In this document: piece after piece, positions 1-7,625 of the stretch | How the letters are laid out: the number at the start of each line of letters is the position of its first letter | How positions within the stretch are numbered: position 1 is the stretch's first letter | Source: Candidatus Moranbacteria bacterium CG_4_8_14_3_um_filter_34_16 | GTDB taxonomy: Bacteria > Patescibacteriota > Minisyncoccia > Moranbacterales > UBA2206 | Direction of reading: 5' to 3' | Assembly (NCBI GenBank): GCA_002782345.1 | Contig: PFHO01000004.1 | Coordinates: 1-8,617 of the forward strand | Length of the DNA: 8,617 nucleotides | Made by a program: the position numbers and the translations under genes | Notes under the pieces: generated by a model | Told to the model about the DNA's origin: nothing | What the model saw: only the letters and a program-made list of their open reading frames with translations | Databases searched by the model: none

Positions 1-626
1 GTAATTTTACTTTCCGGAAGATCACTCGCTAAAACCAAATTGTTTCCAGAATTTCCCGTAGGCAAATTTTTAATATCAATTTTTCCGCCTTTGCCTAATT
101 TTAAAATATCCCCTTCTTTGAATCCAACTGCGAAACCTTGAAGAGTCTCGGCATTTTTGGCGTTTTGAGCATTGAAAGCATTGATGGCCAAAGGAGTGGC
201 AGCAATTCTTTTTCGCGGAATCATTTCACTGTCTTGCCCAATTCTAATTCCCAGATAATAAACTCCTTGAGAAAAATTCAAATTTTCAGGAATGGGATTG
301 ACAGAACCTAATTGAGTTTTTAACATTCCATTTTCAATTTGAATTTTTTTTGTTTCGCTCCAAATCTTAGCATCCGTATCTGAAGGGAAAGGATCCGTTT
401 CATTTCTGTCTGTTTGATAAAGAGCAAAACGTGCTTCATATTCTCCATTGGGAATTTCTTTATTTTCACTGTTGACAATGTAAGCCGCCATATCAATTTG
501 TCTAAGTGAAAAATTGGAAGGAGCAACTTGCGCTTGAGAAAAATCAAAAAGCAAACCAAATCCTTCAGTCGCTACAATCAGTATGGTAAAAAAAATAGCT
601 ATTTTATTTTTGAAATTAATTTTCAT
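1..626 (-). CDS. Secreted/surface-exposed protein, N-terminal part (runs off left edge)
   Basis: The frame is open from an ATG at 624-626 to the window edge, giving 208 residues without a stop. The ATG is preceded by AAAGGAAA, a Shine-Dalgarno-like stretch at rather short spacing. The N-terminus is a signal peptide: basic MKINFKNK, then a hydrophobic core (about residues 9-27), with a plausible signal peptidase I site after S-Q-A at residue 32. The mature part has a beta-rich segment (about residues 36-140: NGEYEARFALYQT, then YYLGIRIG). Next come RKRIAATPLAINAFNAQNAKNAETLQG and a Gly-rich stretch with KIDIKNLP. From memory this pattern occurs near the N-terminus of long phage-tail-fibre-like or adhesin-like surface proteins of CPR bacteria, but no enzyme domain is visible. 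It lies 35 bp after the HTH/Fn3 membrane protein gene, so co-transcription is likely. Export is well supported; the adhesin or fibre role is inference because the C-terminal part is missing. Confidence 0.8.
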   Translation of the reverse strand, partial: MKINFKNKIAIFFTILIVATEGFGLLFDFSQAQVAPSNFSLRQIDMAAYIVNSENKEIPNGEYEARFALYQTDRNETDPFPSDTDAKIWSETKKIQIENGMLKTQLGSVNPIPENLNFSQGVYYLGIRIGQDSEMIPRKRIAATPLAINAFNAQNAKNAETLQGFAVGFKEGDILKLGKGGKIDIKNLPTGNSGNNLVLASDLPESKI

Positions 627-661
627 TTTCCTTTTTGATTTTTCTCTTGGTTTATTTTCAA

Positions 662-1732
662 TTATTTTTTGAGCGCCCATCCAAAAACTTCTCCGATAGC
701 ATTGGCAATCAAATCAAAAACAGATACTGGTTTTGACGCGGTATAAATTCCAAAATTATTTGATTCAACTTCATTTCCCCAACGATCCCGACATTTGATT
801 TGGTAAACATAAGAAGTTCTCGGTTCCAGATCTGAAATCACAACACTGTGATTGAAACCATAAGAATCTTCTTTTATATCTTTTCCCTTTTGAGCGTTGT
901 TTTTAGAATAACTGATTTGAGAATTTCCCATCTTGTTGGTTTTCCAAGAGACAACTAACTTCACTTCATCTTTTTTGTTGGCGACAAACGATTCGGATTT
1001 TACATTGTAAATTTCCATTGGAGAATTTTCTCCATTTTCCAAAACTAGAATATCTCCTCCAATATTGATATCGTTTATTCTAAAATTCTCACTCGCTAAG
1101 GCAGTCTTGCCGACAAGACTGTTTGATTGAGACAAATTTTCTTCTCCTGCCACTTTCCCCAACTGACTATTTTCATTCATTATTCCCGATTCAACAATTT
1201 GATTTTCCAAAATTCTTTCCAATTCTCCGTCTCTTTTTTGAGAAAAATTTTTAAGAGAATAAATAACCAAAAAAATCATCGGGACTAAAATCATTGTTAC
1301 CGACATAAAAGAAAAAATTTTCAGCCATTTTTTTCCCAGTTCCGGATTAGCCTCCTCTAACTTTTGGCTTTGTTTTGATTCCTGTTGAAAAGAAAAAATA
1401 TCCGCTTTTTCTTTCTCTCTTTTTTCAACCTCTCTTGCCTCCGTTACTTTTTCAGGCAATTCAAAATTTTCCGCTTCAAAGTTTGAACACGAAATTTTGT
1501 TTTCGCCTTGTTTGGAACCATCGCCGGGCGCCACCGCCAAAAAATCATTCAGCCATCTTTTTTTGGTATACCAATTACGACCGATCTTTTCGGCTTTGAG
1601 TTTTTTCTTGCGAGAAAGCAAGTTTAAATATTCAGGCGTATAACCAATAATTTTGGCCGCCTCTGAAAGAGAAATAAATTCATTTTTTTCCTCCTGATTT
1701 TTGTTTTCTTTTTCCACTATTTTTGATATCAA
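662..1732 (-). CDS. Membrane-spanning helix-turn-helix protein with external Fn3-like domain
   Basis: The product has 356 residues. Residues 19-65 (FISLSEAAKIIGYTPEYLNLL, then IGRNWYTKKRWLNDFL) match the MerR/excisionase-type HTH_17 fold: a helix-turn-helix followed by a small wing. A charged, low-complexity cytoplasmic linker (about 66-135) leads to one transmembrane helix at about 137-160. Beyond it, after a second linker, residues 244-333 look like a fibronectin type III domain (VVSWKTN, SYGFNHSVVISDLEPRTSYVYQIKCRDRWGN). A short amphipathic tail ends in FGWALKK. The expected topology is HTH inside and Fn3 outside, as in ToxR/CadC-type one-component regulators, though those use a different HTH. 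The start is TTG at 1730-1732; a GTG five codons in is the only sensible alternative, and no ATG precedes the HTH. The start codon lies inside a palindrome shared with the upstream spacer. A secreted protein gene follows 35 bp later. A role as transcription regulator is inferred; it could also be a structural membrane protein. Confidence 0.82.
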   Translation of the reverse strand: MISKIVEKENKNQEEKNEFISLSEAAKIIGYTPEYLNLLSRKKKLKAEKIGRNWYTKKRWLNDFLAVAPGDGSKQGENKISCSNFEAENFELPEKVTEAREVEKREKEKADIFSFQQESKQSQKLEEANPELGKKWLKIFSFMSVTMILVPMIFLVIYSLKNFSQKRDGELERILENQIVESGIMNENSQLGKVAGEENLSQSNSLVGKTALASENFRINDINIGGDILVLENGENSPMEIYNVKSESFVANKKDEVKLVVSWKTNKMGNSQISYSKNNAQKGKDIKEDSYGFNHSVVISDLEPRTSYVYQIKCRDRWGNEVESNNFGIYTASKPVSVFDLIANAIGEVFGWALKK

Positions 1733-1736
1733 ATAT
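1722..1736. promoter_or_regulatory. Candidate operator (TTTGATATCAAATAT), overlaps HTH gene start
   Basis: A 12-bp perfect palindrome TTTGATATCAAA (1722-1733) with three further bases is identical over 15 bp to the centre of the 36-bp palindrome at 2092-2106. It covers the TTG start codon and lies about 15-27 bp downstream of the transcription start predicted from the promoter at 1756-1784, a normal place for a repressor to block transcription. That a regulator binds here, and that it is the HTH protein encoded at this site, is inference. Confidence 0.45.
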
Positions 1737-1755
1737 CGCTCAAATTTACTCTTGA

Positions 1756-1784
1756 ATTATACATTTTTTTCTTCTTCCGCACAA
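1756..1784 (-). promoter_or_regulatory. Predicted sigma-70-type promoter of the HTH/surface-protein unit
   Basis: On the minus strand, TTGTGC (-35, 1779-1784) is followed by a 17-bp spacer and a perfect TATAAT (-10, 1756-1761). Transcription would start near 1749, leaving a leader of about 17 nt before the TTG codon. The -35 match is weak (3/6), but spacing and -10 are ideal. A consensus DnaA box lies about 15 bp upstream of the -35. Confidence 0.55.
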
Positions 1785-1798
1785 GAGAAAAATGAGAG

Positions 1799-1807
1799 TT
1801 ATCCACA
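1799..1807 (+). promoter_or_regulatory. Consensus DnaA box TTATCCACA
   Basis: The 9-mer TTATCCACA matches the high-affinity DnaA box exactly. It is the only full match I found in the spacer; TTATACATT at 1757-1765 matches TTATNCACA at only seven of nine positions. It is either one box of a replication origin, a DnaA-regulated site upstream of the HTH gene promoter, or a chance match. Confidence 0.4.
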
Positions 1808-1833
1808 GGCAAAAAAGTTTTTTTACCAATCAT

Positions 1834-1893
1834 TATTTTTCAAAAAAATTCTGCAACTATTAGATTAGATTTTCTTATATTTTTCAAAAAAAT
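1834..1893. repeat. 16-bp direct repeat TATTTTTCAAAAAAAT, two copies
   Basis: Exact copies lie at 1834-1849 and 1878-1893, 44 bp apart, flanking a short ATTAG tandem (1858-1869). All of this is very AT-rich, so chance or slippage is possible. The position next to the DnaA box is the reason to record it. Confidence 0.5.
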
Positions 1894-2079
1894 AATAATG
1901 AAAAATAACAAGAAAGAAAGACGAAAACTTAAATTTTCAGACAACTTCTTTTGTTTTTTCTTTGCAATTTTCTTCTGCTAAAACAATTTTTGCCAATTTT
2001 TTCTTGTTTTTTAGAAAATTCTATTTTCCCAAGCCTCTTCTCAATTCGTTTTTCTTTTTTTTACAGTTCAATTTTCGGT

Positions 2080-2115
2080 TTTAAGCCCATATTTGATATC
2101 AAATATGGGCTTAAA
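2080..2115. repeat. Perfect 36-bp palindrome, no spacer
   Basis: Two 18-bp arms meet at 2097/2098. The left arm reads TTTAAGCCCATATTTGAT and the right arm is its exact complement, with no mismatch and no loop. The central TTTGATATCAAATAT recurs at 1722-1736, 370 bp away centre to centre. On the minus strand no U-tract follows the arm, so this is not a standard intrinsic terminator; symmetry and recurrence suggest a dimer-binding operator. An RNA hairpin in a leader, or a small mobile-element remnant, cannot be excluded. Confidence 0.7.
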
Positions 2116-2194
2116 TAAAGTTTTTTTATAGAAATAAATTCTACGCGATTTTATTTTTAGCAAACGATAATTTAAAGGAAAACGCATAAGTCAT

Positions 2195-2228
2195 AAAAAA
2201 AGAAACGACTCAGATCGCTTCTTTTTTT
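2195..2228 (-). terminator. Intrinsic terminator after gyrB
   Basis: Read on the minus strand, a stem AGAAGCGA/TCGTTTCT (eight pairs, one G-U) with loop TCTGAG is flanked by seven A upstream and seven T downstream. It starts 15 bp past the gyrB stop. The A/T flanks could extend the stem to about 15 pairs. Read from the plus strand the G-U becomes an A/C mismatch, so it fits minus-strand termination better. Confidence 0.78.
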
Positions 2229-2243
2229 GCAAAATATCAAAAT

Positions 2244-4262
<2,019 letters not shown>

Positions 4263-4295
4263 AAAATTTTTTTCAGATTTATTCCCAATTTTTTT

Positions 4296-4670
4296 CTATG
4301 GTTCGCGACTTAAGAAAAAAAATTCCAACAAAAAAACTCCTGCGATAAGAAACAAAACATCCCACCAAATCAAAATTCTCAATCCTTGAAAAATCAATAT
4401 TCCCAAAAATAAAATCGCCAACAAAATTCCTTGACGAAAATTCAATCCCACACTATTCGCCAATGATTTTTCATCTAAAAATTTTTTTCTCCAAAACAAT
4501 AAAAACAGATTAAATATTCCGCTGAAAACAAAAAAAAATGTTGAATAAAATAAAAACATTCCCAAAAATCCTGAACTATCGGGATCAATAAAAAAGACAA
4601 CCGCTCCCAAAATTCCTGCGAAAAGCAAAATCAAAAAAAGCATCCCCCAAATATACGATCTCAATGTCAT
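4296..4670 (-). CDS. Conserved-type four-TM membrane protein, function unknown
   Basis: The product has 124 residues, nearly all hydrophobic, with four predicted transmembrane helices at about 6-28, 36-60, 80-98 and 100-118. A short loop carries FFIDPDSS (27-34) after helix 1, and a charged cytoplasmic-type loop RKKFLDEKSLANSVGLNFRQG (61-81) lies between helices 2 and 3; the end is FLSREP. The start MTLRSYIWGM resembles small membrane proteins I recall from CPR genomes, but I know of no function. No signal peptidase site, enzyme motif or cofactor site is visible. It is preceded by a strong promoter (4725-4753) and followed by gyrB after 33 bp. The ATG has only an A-rich stretch upstream and no Shine-Dalgarno. 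That it is a real gene is supported by the promoter, tight spacing and coherent helix pattern. Confidence 0.8.
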   Translation of the reverse strand: MTLRSYIWGMLFLILLFAGILGAVVFFIDPDSSGFLGMFLFYSTFFFVFSGIFNLFLLFWRKKFLDEKSLANSVGLNFRQGILLAILFLGILIFQGLRILIWWDVLFLIAGVFLLEFFFLSREP

Positions 4671-4724
4671 TTTTTTGTTCTTATATAGGCTTTTTTAAAA
4701 AAACAAAACCAAAGCCACTAATCA

Positions 4725-4753
4725 ATTATAGCTTCTAAAAAACAATCTGGCAA
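4725..4753 (-). promoter_or_regulatory. Predicted strong sigma-70-type promoter of the membrane protein-gyrB unit
   Basis: On the minus strand TTGCCA (-35, 4748-4753) is separated by exactly 17 bp from a perfect TATAAT (-10, 4725-4730). Transcription would begin near 4718, giving a leader of about 48 nt before the ATG at 4670. The leader holds complementary GGCTTT (4711-4716) and AAAGCC (4688-4693) segments that could form a weak hairpin. This is the best promoter in the window. Confidence 0.68.
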
Positions 4754-4835
4754 GCCTGAATTTTTTTTGAATTTTTTCTTAACTATTTTTTTTAAACTTG
4801 AGATCCTAGAATATTTCGGTAAAATGTGTTTGTAT

Positions 4836-4912
4836 TGGCGGGGACGAAGGGACTCGAACCCTCGACCTACTGCGTGACAGGCAGTCGCTCTAACCAGCTG
4901 AGCTACGCCCCC
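4836..4912 (-). tRNA. tRNA-Asp (GTC)
   Basis: A full cloverleaf: acceptor GGGGGCG/CGTCCCC with one G-U, D arm GCTC/GAGC, anticodon stem ACTGC/GCAGT with loop CTGTCAC (anticodon GTC at 4876-4878), variable AGGTC, and T arm GAGGG/CCCTT with TTCGAGT. Discriminator G73, the usual aspartate identity base, is followed by CCA, so the 3' end appears to be encoded (4836-4838). It is the last of three tRNA genes in the same direction. Confidence 0.96.
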
Positions 4913-5038
4913 AATTTATATTTTTGCTTTCTTTCACATTTTTAACAAACAATCACTTCCTAACAATCCATTAAACTTGCGTCAAAAAATTCGCACCTGC
5001 AAAAAAATAATTGTCTAAAAAATTATAAATCATTTTTG

Positions 5039-5112
5039 TACCAGGGGTGAGATTTGAACTCACGACCCCAGGCTTATGAGTCCTGTGCTCTAACCAACTG
5101 AGCTACCCTGGC
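5039..5112 (-). tRNA. tRNA with CAT anticodon: elongator tRNA-Met, or tRNA-Ile2
   Basis: Acceptor GCCAGGG/CCCTGGT (closing pair G1-U72), D arm GCTC/GAGC, anticodon loop CTCATAA, variable GGGTC, T arm GTGAG/CTCAC with TTCAAAT, discriminator A73. The genomic 3' sequence after A73 is CAA, so CCA must be added. The anticodon stem is CAGGA/GCCTG: four pairs plus an A31/G39 mismatch next to the loop. A CAU anticodon is read as Met if unmodified or as Ile (AUA) if lysidine-modified. Sequence alone does not settle this; elongator Met is preferred because the initiator is separately encoded next to it. Confidence 0.85.
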
Positions 5113-5367
5113 AAAATACCAAAAACCAACGCCTCAAAGACAAAACGCAAATTACTATATTTCTAATAATTTTTTATTTATTTCAAATATTTTATTATTT
5201 TCTGAAGAATATTATTTTTGAAATTCGTCCTGTTAAAACGCTCCACAAATTTTCAAAATTTTGGTTTATTCTCCGTTGGTCTAGAATGAAAGTTTTTTAG
5301 CTATATTCGCACGCCGATGATTTATAAAAACCAAAAAAATAACATCTTCCAGTAATTTGCTTTTGTG

Positions 5368-5441
5368 TTGCGGGGGCGGGATTTGAACCCGCGACCTGGT
5401 GGTTATGAGCCACCCGAGCTACCAGACTGCTCTACCCCGCG
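5368..5441 (-). tRNA. Initiator tRNA-fMet (CAT)
   Basis: The acceptor CGCGGGG/CCCCGCA has the unpaired C1/A72 that marks bacterial initiators and permits formylation. The D stem has the A11-U24 pair typical of initiators, and the anticodon loop is CTCATAA. T arm GCGGG/CCCGC with TTCAAAT; discriminator A73 followed by CAC, so CCA is not encoded. The anticodon stem is GGTGG/CCACC: the lower two pairs next to the loop are G-C, but position 29-41 is U-A where the classic initiator has G-C. Confidence 0.96.
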
Positions 5442-5594
5442 ATATTTTTTCTTATTCTTTAGCAATTCTTATTTTCAACTTTTTTCGTCTCCTTTTTTCC
5501 CCAAACATCTTCAAATTTTTTGCCGAAAAATATTCTCTTTTTTTGTTGATATTGTTTTTTTACTCTAACTCAAAAAAAAGCAGCTGTCAAAACA

Positions 5595-6125
5595 TCAGTC
5601 TAAAATTCTCAAATATCGCAAAAAATTTTCATAATATCCAAATATATTTTTTGCTTCCTTTTCTTCCAACTTAAATCCTTCTTCGTGAATAATTCGATTC
5701 CTTGTCTCATGAGCTTTTCTCAATTCTTCTATTCCTTCAATTTGCATCGGATTGATATTGTCCAACCGTTCTTTCATATTTTTTCCAGGATATCCCATTC
5801 TGGATATAAGACTGTCTATTTCTTTATCCGCCTCAATTATCGCCACTTTCCAAAGAGATTCATTTTCTCCATCTATTTTTTTCCTTATCTTATTCCACTT
5901 TTTTCTAAAACGTCCGCGTCCAACTGAAAGCTCCATCGGCGCATTCATCCCTATCCAAGTGTCTTTTATATCGCCTTTCAATCCTCGCTGAAACAAAAGA
6001 AGCACAATATCCAAAAAAATAACCACCATATAAATTCCTAAAATAAATTTAAGCGCGGAAAAAAATCCGGAATCCAAAAAACCAAGCACTGTTTGACTAT
6101 CTTGAAAATTCAAAAAATTTTCCAT
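5595..6125 (-). CDS. One-TM protein with HEPN-like domain (R-x4-H motif)
   Basis: The product has 176 residues. A transmembrane helix lies at about 22-45 (ALKFILGIYMVVIFLDIVLLL), followed by a basic linker (RGRFRKKWNKIRKK, 70-83). The C-terminal half is an all-alpha domain with ADKEIDSLISRMGYPGKNMKERL (99-121) and AHETRNRIIHEEGF (138-151). R142-NRII-H147 matches the R-x4-6-H signature of HEPN domains, whose active members are RNases in toxin and defence systems; many family members are non-catalytic. In my memory this protein type is common in Parcubacteria with no assigned role. A good Shine-Dalgarno (AAGGCGGA) precedes the ATG. It starts 12 bp after gatA, so it is probably in the gatC-gatA operon. 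No antitoxin-like partner gene is adjacent, so I do not call a toxin system. The stop is TGA. Confidence 0.82.
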   Translation of the reverse strand: MENFLNFQDSQTVLGFLDSGFFSALKFILGIYMVVIFLDIVLLLFQRGLKGDIKDTWIGMNAPMELSVGRGRFRKKWNKIRKKIDGENESLWKVAIIEADKEIDSLISRMGYPGKNMKERLDNINPMQIEGIEELRKAHETRNRIIHEEGFKLEEKEAKNIFGYYENFLRYLRILD

Positions 6126-6137
6126 TCCGCCTTATTT

Positions 6138-7595
6138 TTAATTTTTATTTTTTTCCCAAATATGGGCAATTTTCAATAAATTTTCCTCGTCAAACCATTT
6201 TCCCAAAAACTGAATTCCAACCGGCATTTCTTTATTGTCAATTTTTATCTTTCCCGCCGGAACGGAAACGGCCGGCACTCCAACAATGTTAGCCGTGATG
6301 GTAAAAATATCCGCCAAATACATTTCCAAAGGATTTTGACTTTTTTCTCCAAATTTAAAAGCCGGTGTTGGAGTGGTAGGAGTAAGAATAGCATCTACCT
6401 TTTCAAAGGCGTTTTCAAAATCTGTCTTTATCAACGTTCTGACTTTTTGCGCCTGAATATAATAAGCGTCATAATATCCGGCAGAAAGAGTGTAAGTCCC
6501 CAACATTATTCTTCTTTTTACTTCCCGCCCCAATCCGTATCGTCGCGTGTCCAAATATGTTTCCAAAAGAGTTTTTGGAATTCCGCTTTCGGAAAAAGAA
6601 GAATCCGCTTCATCATTTACTCTTAACCCGTATTTTATCCCGTCAAATCTCGCCAAATTGGAACTGGCCTCAGAAGGCTGAATTATGTAATAGACCGCCA
6701 AAGAATATTCCACATTGGGAAGTTCTATTTCCAAAATTTCCACTCCTTCTTTTTCAAAAAATTTTGCCACTTCTGTCATTTTTTTTCCCATTTCCGGACT
6801 CAAATTTTTTTCGTATTCTTTGACAATTCCTATTTTCAAATTTTTCTTTTTTTCTTCCAAATTTTCTTCAAATTTTTTATCAAAGAAATCAACTGTTGTT
6901 GCGTCTTTTTTATCTTTTCCTGAAATTGCGCTTAAAACTATTCCGGCATCTTCCACGCTTTGCGTCAAAGAACCGATTTGATCAAAGCTGGAAGCCATCG
7001 CTATCAAACCGTAACGAGAAACTCTTCCATAAGTCGGTTTAAGCCCTACCAGACCGCAGAAAGACGCCGGCTGTCTTATGGAACCTCCCGTATCCGATCC
7101 TATCGCCCAAACGGCTTCTTCTGACGCCACCGCTGCTGCTGATCCGCCAGATGATCCACCTGGCACGCGATTTTGATCATACGGATTTTTTGTTGGTCCA
7201 TAACCGCTATTTTCAGTAGAAGATCCCATCGCAAATTCATCCAAGTTGGTTTTCCCTAAAATTACGACATCATTTTTTTTTAATTTGGAAACAATTGTTG
7301 CGTCATAAGGAGCGATATAATTGTCTAAAATTTTTGATCCGGCTGTTACACGCACGCCCTCCAAAAGAATATTATCTTTCAAAGCGCAAGGTATCCCCGC
7401 TAAAAGAGCAACCTCTTCTCCTTTTTCAATTTTCTTATCAACTTTTTTCGCTTGCTCCAGCGCGATATCTTTTGTCAGAGTAAGATACGCAAAGATATCT
7501 TTGTCTTTTTTTTCAATCGTGGCAAGATATTTTTCCGTAAGTTCCACCGAACTAATTTCTCGCTCCATCAATTTTTTGTGCAATTTTTTGATCAT
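6138..7595 (-). CDS. gatA: Asp/Glu-tRNA(Asn/Gln) amidotransferase subunit A
   Basis: GatA is the glutaminase subunit of the GatCAB complex: it releases ammonia from glutamine (or asparagine) for conversion of Glu-tRNA(Gln) or Asp-tRNA(Asn) to the amide form in the cytoplasm. The 485-residue length is normal. The amidase-signature triad is complete: K73 in PCALKDNI, S148 in PGGSSGGSAAAVAS, and nucleophile S172 in GSDTGGSIRQPASFCG, with the same spacing as the known Lys-Ser-Ser triad of GatA. Also present are LGKTNLDEFAMGSSTENS, LKPTYGRVSRYGL, SFDQIGSLTQSVED and, near the C-terminus, GVPAVSVPAG. It follows gatC by 30 bp and precedes the HEPN-like gene by 12 bp. No Shine-Dalgarno is evident before the ATG. 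gatB is not in this window. Confidence 0.97.
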   Translation of the reverse strand: MIKKLHKKLMEREISSVELTEKYLATIEKKDKDIFAYLTLTKDIALEQAKKVDKKIEKGEEVALLAGIPCALKDNILLEGVRVTAGSKILDNYIAPYDATIVSKLKKNDVVILGKTNLDEFAMGSSTENSGYGPTKNPYDQNRVPGGSSGGSAAAVASEEAVWAIGSDTGGSIRQPASFCGLVGLKPTYGRVSRYGLIAMASSFDQIGSLTQSVEDAGIVLSAISGKDKKDATTVDFFDKKFEENLEEKKKNLKIGIVKEYEKNLSPEMGKKMTEVAKFFEKEGVEILEIELPNVEYSLAVYYIIQPSEASSNLARFDGIKYGLRVNDEADSSFSESGIPKTLLETYLDTRRYGLGREVKRRIMLGTYTLSAGYYDAYYIQAQKVRTLIKTDFENAFEKVDAILTPTTPTPAFKFGEKSQNPLEMYLADIFTITANIVGVPAVSVPAGKIKIDNKEMPVGIQFLGKWFDEENLLKIAHIWEKNKN

Positions 7596-7625
7596 AAAAA
7601 ATAATAACTTTAAACTTTTTTGTAT

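Larger units (their letters stand above)
1733..2243. other. 511-bp AT-rich spacer between gyrB and the HTH gene
   Basis: No convincing coding region was found on either strand. It contains, from high to low coordinates, the gyrB terminator, a perfect 36-bp palindrome, a long T-rich tract, a 16-bp direct repeat, a DnaA box, and the promoter and operator of the HTH gene. It is clearly longer than the other spacers in the window and seems to be a regulatory region; an origin role is possible but weakly supported. Confidence 0.6.

Noticed and set aside
320..559. Minus-strand frame of 79 codons
   Set aside because: It is in a different frame inside the surface protein gene (1-626), which has a signal peptide, a Shine-Dalgarno-like site and an uninterrupted frame to the edge.
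1840..1944. Minus-strand 34-codon TTG-started peptide with a hydrophobic stretch (SENLSFRLSFLLFFIIIFLK)
   Set aside because: Low-complexity T-rich DNA naturally encodes Phe/Ile/Leu; no ATG, no clear ribosome site and no promoter. A toxin-like small membrane peptide cannot be fully excluded.
2080..2115. Reading the 36-bp palindrome as the gyrB terminator
   Set aside because: A better terminator with a T7 tract lies closer to the gyrB stop (2195-2228), and the palindrome has no U-tract on the minus strand.
5365..5568. Plus-strand frame of 67 codons starting MLRGRDLNPRPGGYEPPELPDCSTP
   Set aside because: It is the antisense translation of the initiator tRNA gene (5368-5441) plus T-rich spacer; this peptide is a well-known false prediction over tRNA-fMet-like genes.
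5595..6125. HEPN-MNT type toxin-antitoxin system
   Set aside because: No nucleotidyltransferase or other antitoxin-like gene is adjacent; neighbours are gatA and a tRNA gene, and the protein has a TM helix unlike typical HEPN toxins.
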